Shown here in pieces: positions 10,028-19,633 of a DNA stretch of 64,000 bases (its first letter is position 1; each line of letters starts with the position of its first letter). Below the pieces are notes generated by a model. That model saw only the letters and a program-made list of their open reading frames with translations. It ran no database searches and had not been told where the DNA came from. The DNA comes from Saprospiraceae bacterium (GTDB taxonomy: Bacteria; Bacteroidota; Bacteroidia; Chitinophagales; Saprospiraceae). The stretch spans positions 62,001 through 126,000 of the forward strand of contig JAHDBJ010000002.1 of NCBI GenBank assembly GCA_020630435.1, in the 5' to 3' direction. The translations under genes and the position numbers were made by a program.

Positions 10028-10049
10028 AAAACAATTAAACAAAAACACA

Positions 10050-10643
10050 ATGTCATTTACAAAAATAACATCTACCTATGTACCCATTCCTCTAGAAAAT
10101 ATCGATACTGATCAGATTATTCCAGCGCGCTTTTTAAAAGCGACTACAAGAGAAGGTTTTGGAGATAATCTTTTTAGAGATTGGCGATATAATGAAGGGG
10201 ATACTCCCAATGCTGATTTTGTTTTAAACAATCCTTTATATAGTGGTGAGATACTTGTAGCAGGTAAAAATTTTGGTTGTGGTTCTAGTCGAGAACACGC
10301 TGCATGGGCAATTGCGGATTATGGATTTCGAGTGGTTATTTCTAGTTTTTTTGCAGATATTTTTAGAAACAATGCCCTCAATAATGGCTTACTTCCTATC
10401 AAAGTTAGTGAGACCTATTTAAAGGAAATATTTGAAGCAATAGAAGCTAATCCCAAAACACAAATACTGGTAGATTTAGAGCAACAATTTTTGCAAATCG
10501 TCGGGACAGCTAAGAAGGTTGATTTCGAAATAGATCCCTATAAAAAAACGTGTCTGTTAAAGGGCTATGATGATATGGATTATATCCTAAGTAAAAAAGA
10601 AGCTATTGAGAAATTTGAAGCAGCACGCACTTTTATTTTTTAA
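10050..10643 (+). CDS. leuD: 3-isopropylmalate dehydratase small subunit
   Basis: LeuD is the swivelling small subunit that partners LeuC. The protein is 197 aa, normal for the bacterial form, and carries the conserved opening [13 protein letters not shown], the [14 protein letters not shown] substrate loop and a late [12 protein letters not shown] segment. It sits between leuC (22 bp) and leuB (46 bp) on the same strand, as expected for one transcript. Confidence 0.97.
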   Translation: MSFTKITSTYVPIPLENIDTDQIIPARFLKATTREGFGDNLFRDWRYNEGDTPNADFVLNNPLYSGEILVAGKNFGCGSSREHAAWAIADYGFRVVISSFFADIFRNNALNNGLLPIKVSETYLKEIFEAIEANPKTQILVDLEQQFLQIVGTAKKVDFEIDPYKKTCLLKGYDDMDYILSKKEAIEKFEAARTFIF

Positions 10644-10689
10644 TAGTTTCTACTAATTTTTGTAAAAAAGAAAGAATAAATACACAACA

Positions 10690-11778
10690 ATGAATAAAAA
10701 AATAACGGTTCTTGCAGGAGATGGAATTGGTCATGAGGTGACTAGTTGGGGGGTCAAAATCCTAGAACAAATTGCAGATAACTTTGGGCATCAGTTTAGT
10801 TTTCAAAATGCTTTATTGGGGCATTCTGCAATTGAGGCAACAGGTAATCCACTTCCAGATGAAACTTTAGAAAAATGCTTAGAAGCGGATGCTATCTTAC
10901 TAGGTGCCGTAGGGCATCCCAAATATGATAATGATCCAAGTTTAAAGGTTCGTCCAGAGCAAGGTTTATTAAAACTCCGCAAATCTTTAGGTTTATATAC
11001 CAATATTCGACCGATAGAAATATTTGATGAACTTGCGGATGCTTCGAGTTTAAAAAAGGAATTAATAAGTGGTGTCGATATTCTTTTTTTTAGAGAGTTG
11101 ACAGGAGGGATCTATTTTGGAGAACGCAATAGAACGGAAGATATAGCTACAGATTCTATGACTTATTCTAAGATGGAGGTTGAACGGATTGCAAGGAGGG
11201 CTTTTGAAGCGGCGATGACTCGTCGAAAAGTAGTCCATTCTATAGATAAAGCAAATGTTTTGGATTCTTCTAGGTTGTGGAGAGCAACGGTTAATAAAAT
11301 AGCAAAAGAATATCCAGCAGTTGAAGTAATCCATATGTATATTGACAATGCCGCAATGCAACTTATCCGTTATCCTAAGCAATTTGATGTCGTTCTGACG
11401 GGAAATATGTTTGGAGATATTCTAACAGACGAAGCCTCTCAGATTGCGGGGTCACTCGGTATGCTGGCATCGGCGTCTATAGGCGACAAAGTTGGTTTAT
11501 ATGAGCCAATTCATGGCTCTGCACCTGATATCGCAGGTCAAAATATAGCCAATCCGATGGCAACAATATTGTCTACCGCTTTGATGCTAGATATTGCTTT
11601 TGGGTTAAAAGAAGAAAGTAGGACTGTAGTAGCGGCTGTAGTGGCTGTATTAAAGAAAGGCTATCGAACACAGGACATTAAAGATGAGCAGACGGACATT
11701 GATAAAATCTTGCAAACGGATCAAATTGGTCAATTGATATTGGATGAAATTAAAGCAATGAAGTCGGTTTTTTCCTAA
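10690..11778 (+). CDS. leuB: 3-isopropylmalate dehydrogenase
   Basis: LeuB oxidatively decarboxylates 3-isopropylmalate to 2-oxoisocaproate using NAD+. At 362 aa it has the usual length. Typical features are the start VLAGDGIGHEV, LLGAVGHPKYD, the substrate region RELTGGIYFGER, the metal-site segment GNMFGDILTDEAS and the NAD-binding region YEPIHGSAPDIAGQNIANP. It lies between leuD and leuA in the leucine operon. Confidence 0.97.
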   Translation: MNKKITVLAGDGIGHEVTSWGVKILEQIADNFGHQFSFQNALLGHSAIEATGNPLPDETLEKCLEADAILLGAVGHPKYDNDPSLKVRPEQGLLKLRKSLGLYTNIRPIEIFDELADASSLKKELISGVDILFFRELTGGIYFGERNRTEDIATDSMTYSKMEVERIARRAFEAAMTRRKVVHSIDKANVLDSSRLWRATVNKIAKEYPAVEVIHMYIDNAAMQLIRYPKQFDVVLTGNMFGDILTDEASQIAGSLGMLASASIGDKVGLYEPIHGSAPDIAGQNIANPMATILSTALMLDIAFGLKEESRTVVAAVVAVLKKGYRTQDIKDEQTDIDKILQTDQIGQLILDEIKAMKSVFS

Positions 11779-11817
11779 TCATTTCTAAAATAATGAAACG
11801 ATAATAAAAATAAATAG

Positions 11818-13344
11818 ATGAAAGATAAAATATATATATTCGATACGACCTTAAGAGACGGAGAACAAGTTCCAGGTTGTCAATTGTCCACACCCGAAAA
11901 AGTAGAAATTGCCAAACAATTGGAATTGCTAGGAGTGGATATTATTGAGGCAGGCTTTCCTATCTCTAGTCCAATGGATTTCAATTCTGTCGTACAGATT
12001 TCTAAAGCAGTAAAAGAACCAACCATATGTGCTTTAACAAGAGCTGTTGAGCGAGATATTGAAGTAGCGGCTGAAGCTTTGAAATATACCAAACGACCTC
12101 GTATTCATACAGGTATTGGTGCATCGGATTATCATATTAAATATAAGTTTAACAGTACGAGAGATAAGATAATTGAGCGAGGTGTAGCGGCGGTGAAGTA
12201 TGCTAAAAAGTTTGTTGAAGACATTGAGTTTTATTGTGAAGATTCTGGACGAGCGGAGAACGAATACCTTGCTAGAATGGTAGAGGCGGTCATTGCGGCT
12301 GGTGCTACTGTTGTCAATATCCCTGACACTACGGGGTATTGCACACCAGAGTCTTATGGTGAGAAAATCCGTTATTTGATGGAGAATGTTAAAGGCGTAC
12401 ACAAAGCTATTTTATCTTGTCATTGTCATAATGATCTAGGACTAGCAACTGCCAATACATTGGCAGGAATCCGAAATGGAGCTAGGCAAGTAGAGGTAAC
12501 TATTAATGGTATTGGAGAGCGAGCAGGAAATACTTCTTTGGAAGAAATTGCTATGATTATCAAGACGCATAAACACTTGAACTTTGAAACGCAATTGGAT
12601 ACTCGGCGCATCTATCCATTAAGTCTATTGGTTTCTAAAATGATGCGGATGCCTGTACAACCCAATAAAGCTATCATTGGGCGCAATGCTTTTGCACATT
12701 CTTCAGGTATTCATCAGGATGGTGTTTTAAAATATCGAGAAAATTATGAGATTATGGCGCCCGAAGACGTAGGCGTTCCTCAAAATTCCATTGTCCTAAC
12801 GGCTAGGAGCGGGAAAGCAGCCTTGAGTTATCATCTAGAACGCTTGGGATATGGTAAACTAGAGAAGCCTCAACTTGAAAAAATTTACCAAAAGTTTTTG
12901 GATTTAGCCGATAGTAAGAAAGATTTGAGTGACGATGATTTGATTGTTTTAATGGAAGGGAAACTTTCTGAAAGCAAAATTGAATTGAACCATTTGCAAG
13001 TTCTTTGTGGTGATCCTGTTCGCCCTATTGCGACTATCTCCGTTGAAGTCAATGGAGAACAATTTGAAGCGACTGCTGATGGTAATGGACCTGTCAATGC
13101 TTCATTGAGGGCGATTGATAAAATTATCGGGAAGGGTATCTTTTTAGAAGAGTATCTGGTTCAAGCAATGGCGAATGGTAGTAAGGATACAGGGAAAGTA
13201 CATATGCAAGTGAAATACCAAGAGCAATTATATTATGGATTTGGTGTAGATGAAGATATTGTCATGGCATCTGTAAAAGCCTATCTTAATGCTTGTAATA
13301 AAATGCCTTTAGCGATTAAGCGAAAAGTAGAAGTACTTTCCTAA
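11818..13344 (+). CDS. leuA: 2-isopropylmalate synthase
   Basis: LeuA condenses acetyl-CoA with 2-oxoisovalerate, the committed step of leucine synthesis. The 508-aa protein has the HMGL-like TIM barrel with [13 protein letters not shown] at the N-terminus, metal-binding HCHNDLGLA and NGIGERAGN, then [10 protein letters not shown], and a C-terminal LeuA dimerisation/regulatory domain (about 390-505) that usually gives leucine feedback control. In this operon leuA comes last, after leuB with a 39-bp gap. It is convergent with ftsZ, and a shared hairpin at 13363-13390 separates the two. Confidence 0.96.
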   Translation: MKDKIYIFDTTLRDGEQVPGCQLSTPEKVEIAKQLELLGVDIIEAGFPISSPMDFNSVVQISKAVKEPTICALTRAVERDIEVAAEALKYTKRPRIHTGIGASDYHIKYKFNSTRDKIIERGVAAVKYAKKFVEDIEFYCEDSGRAENEYLARMVEAVIAAGATVVNIPDTTGYCTPESYGEKIRYLMENVKGVHKAILSCHCHNDLGLATANTLAGIRNGARQVEVTINGIGERAGNTSLEEIAMIIKTHKHLNFETQLDTRRIYPLSLLVSKMMRMPVQPNKAIIGRNAFAHSSGIHQDGVLKYRENYEIMAPEDVGVPQNSIVLTARSGKAALSYHLERLGYGKLEKPQLEKIYQKFLDLADSKKDLSDDDLIVLMEGKLSESKIELNHLQVLCGDPVRPIATISVEVNGEQFEATADGNGPVNASLRAIDKIIGKGIFLEEYLVQAMANGSKDTGKVHMQVKYQEQLYYGFGVDEDIVMASVKAYLNACNKMPLAIKRKVEVLS

Positions 13345-13362
13345 GAGGATTGATAATAAAAA

Positions 13363-13390
13363 AAGCATCCTCAAAAAATCAAGGATGCTT
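13363..13390. terminator. bidirectional terminator between leuA and ftsZ
   Basis: A perfect 9-bp stem (AAGCATCCT at 13363-13371 with AGGATGCTT at 13382-13390) encloses a 10-base loop. It has an A-run before it on the plus strand, which gives a T-run after it on the minus strand. It lies 18 bp after leuA and 25 bp after ftsZ, so it can end both convergent transcripts, and most clearly the dcw transcript. Confidence 0.8.
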
Positions 13391-13415
13391 CAAAACTAAA
13401 GTCTTCAGTAAAATA

Positions 13416-14855
13416 CTAATCTACATTATCATGTAGAAAAGAGTTGTCTGTTTTGATTTCTGGATCTTCATCATCTGAAATTGTCCATTTAGACATTTCT
13501 TTTTCAGAAGAATGAATGACGTTATCTAAGCGGACATTACGACGAATATAAGCTGGCTCGTTTTCTAGATCATTGACTGCTCTAGGAGTGCTTAGCTTAA
13601 TATTTAGTTTGTTTAAACGTTCTCGTCGGATCCGTTCTTGCTCTGCTTTAGAACGCTTTTCAGCTTCTAACTGCTTTTCAGATTCCCCTTTGATGTAAGG
13701 TTCATCATACGAATAACGTTTTTGATGCTTGTTAATCGCCGAACGAATTGGATCATCAAACTCTACTGTTTTTGCACTTTCCCCTTTATTGTGTCCTACC
13801 TCAAATAGGGGGGTGTCATTTTTTGTTTTTTCATCATCTAAAGAAACAACTATCTTTTCTTCTTTAGGCAATTTCGCTTCCTTCTTAGTTTTATTAATGC
13901 CCATTTCGAAGCCAGTTGCAATTACGGTTACACTAATCTTGTCACCTAGATCGGCGTCAAAGCAATTACCCCAAATTAAATCTGTGCCATACCCTGCTTC
14001 TTCCTGAACATACTCTGTGATTTCAAAAATTTCATCCATTGTAACCTCTCGACTACCAGAAGTAATATTCAACAGGATATGTTGAGCACCTTTAATATCA
14101 TTTTCTTCTAGTAAAGGTGATTTTAATGCAGATTCAACGGCTTCTCTAGCACGGTTGTCTCCTTGAGCTTCCCCTTTACCCATAATAGCGACACCACTCC
14201 CACGCATTACCGTATTGACATCTTCAAAGTCCACGTTGATATATCCAGGAACGGTGATGATTTCAGCAATACCTTTAGCAGCTATGGATAAAATACTATC
14301 TGCTTCGGCAAAGGCATTTGATAAAGCCAAGTTACCATGAATTTGTCTCAATTTATCGTTAGAAATAACGATTAAGGTATCCACATTTTTTTTCAATTCT
14401 GCTAGCCCTTCTGATGCTTGATTGGTACGACGACGACCTTCAAATGTAAAAGGTAAAGTCACAATACCTACGGTAAGAATATCCATTTCCTGCGCTACTT
14501 TAGCAATAACAGGAGCGGCTCCCGTACCTGTTCCACCACCCATCCCAGCCGTAATGAAGACCATTTTAGTGCTTTCTTTTAAAAATTCTCGAACTTCCTC
14601 TACGGATTCAATACAGGCCTCTTTTCCCACTATTGGTTTAGAACCCGCTCCTCGACCTTCTGTTAATTCTGGGCCAAGTTGTATTTTAGTAGGAACTGGA
14701 CTTAAATCCATTGCTTGATTATCCGTATTGCAAATAGCGAAATCAACGCCTACAATACCTTGCTTGAACATATGTGTTACTGCATTGCTTCCGCCACCAC
14801 CAACACCAACCACTTTGATGATGTTTACTTCATTTTCTTGCAAATCAAATTCCAT
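13416..14855 (-). CDS. ftsZ: cell division GTPase FtsZ
   Basis: FtsZ polymerises into the division ring. The 479-aa protein has the tubulin-type GTPase with VGVGGGGSNAV near residue 17 and the signature GMGGGTGTGAAPV. The T7-loop region is also recognisable. After the folded core (to about 320) comes a charged linker and a conserved C-terminal peptide EPAYIRRNVRL at about 433-443, the expected contact for FtsA. About 36 further acidic residues follow this peptide, a tail beyond the usual end. It is the last gene of the dcw cluster, 88 bp after ftsA, and ends at the terminator shared with leuA. Confidence 0.97.
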   Translation of the reverse strand: MEFDLQENEVNIIKVVGVGGGGSNAVTHMFKQGIVGVDFAICNTDNQAMDLSPVPTKIQLGPELTEGRGAGSKPIVGKEACIESVEEVREFLKESTKMVFITAGMGGGTGTGAAPVIAKVAQEMDILTVGIVTLPFTFEGRRRTNQASEGLAELKKNVDTLIVISNDKLRQIHGNLALSNAFAEADSILSIAAKGIAEIITVPGYINVDFEDVNTVMRGSGVAIMGKGEAQGDNRAREAVESALKSPLLEENDIKGAQHILLNITSGSREVTMDEIFEITEYVQEEAGYGTDLIWGNCFDADLGDKISVTVIATGFEMGINKTKKEAKLPKEEKIVVSLDDEKTKNDTPLFEVGHNKGESAKTVEFDDPIRSAINKHQKRYSYDEPYIKGESEKQLEAEKRSKAEQERIRRERLNKLNIKLSTPRAVNDLENEPAYIRRNVRLDNVIHSSEKEMSKWTISDDEDPEIKTDNSFLHDNVD

Positions 14856-14943
14856 AATGTTTTAATTTTTATTTTTAGAAATAGTAATAGCACAAATACT
14901 TAATTTTCATTTTGGTATTGTCCTATTACTTTATTCTTGGTTT

Positions 14944-16230
14944 TTAAAATTCGCTATCTGGTTCTGCTTCAAACCATTCTTTTGTCTTTTGGAAAAGGTT
15001 ATCAAACCATTTATTTGACGACTTTTTCTTAGACTCAGCCGTTGCTAATGCCATACGACCTTCTTGAATTTCTTTGAAACCTCTTAATAGTAATCCGATA
15101 GCGGTAGCATATATAGGGCTACATACTTTCTCTTGGTAGCCGTGTGCAAGTTTTTCCACAGGAATACCTATTCGAGTACTCATTCCTGTATGCAATTCTA
15201 CTAGTTTATCAGCATCTTTTAATAATGCTCCTCCACCAGTTAATACGATACCACCAATTAATTTGCGCTCGTAACCAGAACGGCGAATTTCCCAGAACAC
15301 ATGATCAAATATTTCTTCCACTCTAGCTTGAATAATTCTAGCCAGATTCTTTTCCGATATTTCTTTTGGCTCTCTACCTTTTAAGCCAGGAATGGTAATG
15401 ATACGATTATCATAGACTTCCTCTGCTAGGGCAGAACCGAATTTTACTTTCAGCTTTTCTGCTTGATTCAACATCACTTTGCAGCCTTCCTTTATATCTT
15501 TTGTGATAACATTCCCACCAAAAGGAATAACAGCAGTATGTCGAATAATACCTTCATGGAAAATAGCTAAATCCGTTGTACCACCACCGATGTCAACAAG
15601 TGCAATACCTGCCTCTTTTTCTTCATGGCTTAGAATCGCTTCCGCTGAAGCAATCGGTTCTAAGGTCAAACTAGCAACATCCAATCCCGCTTTTTCTACG
15701 CAACGGTAGATGTTTTTAGAGGCTGTAATTTGTCCTGTAATAATGTGGAAGTTTGCTTCCAAACGAACTCCTGACATACCAATTGGATCCGAAATACCTT
15801 GTTCATTGTCAATGGTATATTCTTGTGGGATAACATGGATAATTTTATCACCTGGTGGTAATACCAATTTATACATATCGCTCACTAAGCGTTCGATATC
15901 CGCACGACTAATTTCATCGGTATCATTGTCTCGCATTAAAATACCACGATGTTGCAAACTCTTGATATGTTGTCCAGCAATGCCTACATGAACAGTATCA
16001 ATGGTTTCTTCTTCAGGCAATGCTTTTTCTGCTGCTGCTACCGCTTCAGAAATAGCCTGAACAGTTTTCTCAATATTAGAGACAACACCTCGTAGTACGC
16101 CAACGGATTCCACTTTTCCGATGCCGAGTATTTCCAACTGACCGAAGTTGTTTTTTCTGCCTGCAATTGCACAGACTTTTGTAGTTCCAATGTCTAGAGC
16201 TACTAAGATTTCGTTGTTAATATTTTCCAT
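14944..16230 (-). CDS. ftsA: cell division protein FtsA
   Basis: FtsA is the actin-like ATPase that tethers FtsZ to the membrane. ATG 16230 gives 428 aa; a GTG two codons upstream is possible but less likely. Visible features are the phosphate-1 loop VALDIGTTKVCAIAG, the SHS2/1C region (about 85-165), VDIGGGTTDLAIF, and a late GGIVLTGGGALL. The C-terminus contains an amphipathic segment rich in Trp and Phe (SNKWFDNLFQKTKEWFE), which fits the membrane-targeting helix. It lies between ftsQ and ftsZ as in most dcw clusters. Confidence 0.96.
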   Translation of the reverse strand: MENINNEILVALDIGTTKVCAIAGRKNNFGQLEILGIGKVESVGVLRGVVSNIEKTVQAISEAVAAAEKALPEEETIDTVHVGIAGQHIKSLQHRGILMRDNDTDEISRADIERLVSDMYKLVLPPGDKIIHVIPQEYTIDNEQGISDPIGMSGVRLEANFHIITGQITASKNIYRCVEKAGLDVASLTLEPIASAEAILSHEEKEAGIALVDIGGGTTDLAIFHEGIIRHTAVIPFGGNVITKDIKEGCKVMLNQAEKLKVKFGSALAEEVYDNRIITIPGLKGREPKEISEKNLARIIQARVEEIFDHVFWEIRRSGYERKLIGGIVLTGGGALLKDADKLVELHTGMSTRIGIPVEKLAHGYQEKVCSPIYATAIGLLLRGFKEIQEGRMALATAESKKKSSNKWFDNLFQKTKEWFEAEPDSEF

Positions 16231-16270
16231 AAGCACTTTAGTTTTAAGGTTTTTGTAAACGTTAATTTTT

Positions 16271-16321
16271 GGAGATTATTTAGTGTTAATCATTTTAGTA
16301 TATTTTATTAAAATAATCTCT
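16271..16321. repeat. inverted repeat between ftsQ and ftsA
   Basis: The 11-base arms GGAGATTATTT (16271-16281) and AAATAATCTCT (16311-16321) pair at 10 of 11 positions around a 29-base AT-rich loop. The repeat fills much of the 108-bp ftsQ-ftsA gap. There is no strong T-run, so a regulatory or RNA-processing structure is as likely as a terminator, and chance is possible. Confidence 0.4.
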
Positions 16322-16338
16322 AAAATACTAAGTTGTAA

Positions 16339-17133
16339 TTAGCTCTTTTTACAAACAACCTGTCCTTTGTATCTTAAATCTATATATGAATATTTTTGCC
16401 AGCCCTCATAGGGCATTCCTTTTGTATAAAATATTTTTAATCGTTCTATTTTTTTATCAATATTATCATTTGTTCCTAGTAAGATTTTTTGTTTCCCTAT
16501 TTTAGGAACTAAGATAAATTCTCTATCCTCCCTGATGAATATTTGTTCCACTAAAGCATTCATAAATTTATCCTGTTTTATATGCTTTGTAATTTCAAAT
16601 AAATCCTTAATAGGATGTTTTTTACGCTCTAAAAAATCATCGGTATAAGGCGGAACATTTCCTGTCGCTACAACTACTCTTGCTACATTATGAACAGAAA
16701 GGGGCATCTTTTTGCCTTCTTTATCGATATAATAACTTTTGTTGAGTCCATCAATTACTCGAAGTATGGGTTGCCGTTGTGTTAGTGAAATATGCACTTG
16801 ATTCTTCGCATCTACATATACTTCAGCATCTTTTATAAATGGCTCGTCTTTTAGTTCTCGTTCTATCCGTTCTACATTGATTTTTCCCAGGGGCATTTCA
16901 TTTAATTTGTATACAAATTCTCTCTCTAAACCCCTCAAGACATCTGCTCTTGTGATTAGATTGCCACCAGGTAAATCTTTTATATTAATAATCACATTGG
17001 GGACTTCTTTCGTCTTCCGTTGTTCCACCGCTGAAATAACCAACACCGCAGCTCCTAGCAAACAGGCTACCCAAAAGATGCGTTGTACCGCAACCCAAAT
17101 TTCTTTCCCGTTGATGTCGATTTTAGTTTTCAT
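16339..17133 (-). CDS. ftsQ: cell division protein FtsQ
   Basis: This 264-aa bitopic inner-membrane protein has a short cytoplasmic N-terminus and a span at about 17-37 (IFWVACLLGAAVLVISAV). A POTRA-like segment follows (about 45-115: ITRADVLRGLEREFVYKLNEM, here shown as part of the fold), then a beta-rich periplasmic domain with RQPILRVID and YYIDKEGKKM. The length and position between murC (24 bp) and ftsA fit FtsQ. FtsQ sequences are weakly conserved, so the call rests on topology and on gene order. Confidence 0.88.
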   Translation of the reverse strand: MKTKIDINGKEIWVAVQRIFWVACLLGAAVLVISAVEQRKTKEVPNVIINIKDLPGGNLITRADVLRGLEREFVYKLNEMPLGKINVERIERELKDEPFIKDAEVYVDAKNQVHISLTQRQPILRVIDGLNKSYYIDKEGKKMPLSVHNVARVVVATGNVPPYTDDFLERKKHPIKDLFEITKHIKQDKFMNALVEQIFIREDREFILVPKIGKQKILLGTNDNIDKKIERLKIFYTKGMPYEGWQKYSYIDLRYKGQVVCKKS

Positions 17134-17157
17134 TGTTTTTTCTTTTGCTAAAAAAAA

Positions 17158-18525
17158 TTAGCGTTTTGATTCTAGCATTTCTTTTATTGGTTGTACAAAT
17201 AAATCAATGTCGCCAGCACCTAAAGTCAATACAACTTCTATATCGAGCTTTTTTACTTTTTCCATTAGCGTTTCTTTTGAAGCTAACTGGCAGTTTGTAT
17301 TTTTCATTTTTTCAAAAATAATCTTTGAACTCACACCTTCAATAGGTAACTCTCTAGCTGGATAAATATCCATCAAAATTACTTCATCTAAGCCATCTAA
17401 TGCTTCGGCAAAACCTTCAGCAAAATCACGCGTGCGTGAATACAAATGCGGTTGAAAAATTCCCGTTATCTTTTTAGCGGGATAAAGCGTTCTAGCGGCT
17501 AGAATAGCTGCTTTTAACTCTGTAGGATGATGTGCATAATCATCTATATAAATCTTCTCTTTTTTTCGTACAATAAACTCAAATCGTCGCTTGATGCCTT
17601 TGAAACTTGCTAATGCTTCCACTAACTTTTCATCTTCTACGCCTAAGTATCGTGCTATTGCTATTGCAACAGTCGCATTGGATACATTGTGCTGCCCAGG
17701 TAGCGTGAATTTCAAACTTTCCAAGCGTCCATAAATATCTTCATAATCAAACACAAAATATCCTTCTTCTACACGTATGTTTTGAGCTGAATTATTTGTT
17801 GTTCCTATTCCAAAACGCCCACTTTCCATTAATTTTTTTGTTCGTTTCTCTTGCTGTTTGAACCGCAAATCTTTTTGATAGAAAATACGTCCAGTAGACT
17901 GCGTTTGAGCTACAAATTTTTCGAATCCTTCTTTCACGCTTTCATCATCACCATAAATATCTAAATGATCTGCATCCATTGAGAGCACAACTGAAATTGT
18001 GGGTGATAGATGTAAAAAAGAACGATCAAATTCATCCGCTTCTACGACAACCCAATCACTAGATCCTTCTACAAAATTGGACTTGAAATTCATCGCTATT
18101 CCACCTAGAAAAGCAGTACAATCAATTCCTCCCACCTGAAGGAGGTGTGCCAAGATAGAACTGGTTGTTGTTTTACCATGTGTTCCTGCTATGGCAATCG
18201 TCTTCATACTTCTACTGATAATACCAAGCACTTCTGCTCGTTTTTTTATCGAGAATCCATTTTGTTGAAACCAAATAAGTTCCTTATGCTCGTTTGGAAT
18301 TGCTGGTGTATAAACCACTAAATCAATTCCCTCTGGTATAGCCTCTATAGTTTCTTCATAATGAATATCAATTCCTTCCCGTACGAGTGTTTTTGTTAAT
18401 GTCGTCTCTACTTTATCATACCCATAAACTTGTACACCTCGTCCATTGAAATACCTTGCTAAAGCACTCATTCCTATACCTCCGATGCCGATGAAGTAAA
18501 TTTTATGAATCGTATTGAGTTCCAT
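17158..18525 (-). CDS. murC: UDP-N-acetylmuramate--L-alanine ligase
   Basis: MurC adds L-alanine to UDP-MurNAc, the first peptide step of peptidoglycan synthesis. The 455-aa protein has the N-terminal nucleotide fold YFIGIGGIGMSALAR, the ATP loop AGTHGKTTTSS at about 114, the VVEADEFDRSF motif, and YAHHPTE in the third domain. It is 2 bp from murG upstream and 24 bp from ftsQ downstream, which implies translational coupling. Confidence 0.97.
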   Translation of the reverse strand: MELNTIHKIYFIGIGGIGMSALARYFNGRGVQVYGYDKVETTLTKTLVREGIDIHYEETIEAIPEGIDLVVYTPAIPNEHKELIWFQQNGFSIKKRAEVLGIISRSMKTIAIAGTHGKTTTSSILAHLLQVGGIDCTAFLGGIAMNFKSNFVEGSSDWVVVEADEFDRSFLHLSPTISVVLSMDADHLDIYGDDESVKEGFEKFVAQTQSTGRIFYQKDLRFKQQEKRTKKLMESGRFGIGTTNNSAQNIRVEEGYFVFDYEDIYGRLESLKFTLPGQHNVSNATVAIAIARYLGVEDEKLVEALASFKGIKRRFEFIVRKKEKIYIDDYAHHPTELKAAILAARTLYPAKKITGIFQPHLYSRTRDFAEGFAEALDGLDEVILMDIYPARELPIEGVSSKIIFEKMKNTNCQLASKETLMEKVKKLDIEVVLTLGAGDIDLFVQPIKEMLESKR

Positions 18526-18527
18526 AA

Positions 18528-19631
18528 TTAGGATTTTATCAACTTAAACACCTCTTTTGCAATTGTTCTAGCGGCATTCGGTTTAGCTAGTTTTTTTATA
18601 TTGCTACTCAATGTCTTTTTCAATTGTTCATCATCAAGCACATTCAATGCTTCTTGTATCATATCTTTTTTAGCATTGCTATCTTTTACTAAAATAGCTG
18701 CTTCTTTTTCTACTAATTTTTTGGCATTGGCTGTCTGATGATCTTCTGCAACATTGGGAGAAGGCACAAGGATAGATGCTTTACCCGTAATGCTCAATTC
18801 TGCTATCGAGCCTCCTGCTCGACATATCACAACATCTGCCATAGCGTATGCCAAATCCATTCGATCTACAAAAGCCGTCAAGGTAACATTTGATAGTTGA
18901 GTTACTGGATGCTTTTTGAATTCTTCATGGTAGTAGCTTCCAGACTGCCAAAAAAGCTGAATGTCTTCCCTAGAGGCTAAACCTTCTTTATTGGCTGCTA
19001 CCGCATCGTTGATCGTTCTTGCCCCTTGACTTCCTCCAAAGATGAAAATCGTTTTTTTGCTTTCTTCTAATCCAAAATGTTGAATTCCTTGTTGTCTTTT
19101 TCCTTCCACATCTAGTAAATCCTGTCGAACAGGATTGCCTGTTAATATGATTTTATCTTTTTCAAAAAAACGTTCCATGCCATCGCTGGTTACGCAAATT
19201 TTATCGACACTTTTGGCAAGTAAGCGATTGGTGATGCCTGGCCAAGCATTGACTTCTAGTATCAAAGTAGGAATGGATAACATTCCTGCGATTTTAAGTG
19301 TCGGGCCACTAGCATAACCGCCTACGCCTACAACGGCATCGGGCTTGAACTTCCGAACAATCCAAAAGGCTTGCCATAAGCTCACGACTAATTTTAAAGG
19401 GAATAGTAGGTTTTCCCATTTCCATTGTCGATGAAAACCACTTATCCAAACACCCTTTATCGGATACCCCGCTTTGGGTACTTTTTCCATTTCCATCTTT
19501 CTTTTAGCACCTACAAATAAAATATCGGCTTGTGGATACATCTGCTTGATTTCATTTGCAATAGATACCGCAGGGAATATATGTCCTCCACTTCCACCAC
19601 CACTCACTAATATTTTAATGTTAGATTTCAT
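18528..19631 (-). CDS. murG: UDP-GlcNAc:lipid I N-acetylglucosaminyltransferase
   Basis: MurG converts lipid I to lipid II at the inner face of the membrane. The 367-aa protein has the glycine-rich N-terminal loop SGGGSGGHIFPA, GVGGYASGP, the inter-domain FGGSQGART and the UDP-GlcNAc-binding region ICRAGGSIAELS. It is a GT28-family GT-B fold without a transmembrane span. It lies 2 bp from both ftsW and murC. Confidence 0.97.
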   Translation of the reverse strand: MKSNIKILVSGGGSGGHIFPAVSIANEIKQMYPQADILFVGAKRKMEMEKVPKAGYPIKGVWISGFHRQWKWENLLFPLKLVVSLWQAFWIVRKFKPDAVVGVGGYASGPTLKIAGMLSIPTLILEVNAWPGITNRLLAKSVDKICVTSDGMERFFEKDKIILTGNPVRQDLLDVEGKRQQGIQHFGLEESKKTIFIFGGSQGARTINDAVAANKEGLASREDIQLFWQSGSYYHEEFKKHPVTQLSNVTLTAFVDRMDLAYAMADVVICRAGGSIAELSITGKASILVPSPNVAEDHQTANAKKLVEKEAAILVKDSNAKKDMIQEALNVLDDEQLKKTLSSNIKKLAKPNAARTIAKEVFKLIKS

Positions 19632-19633
19632 GG

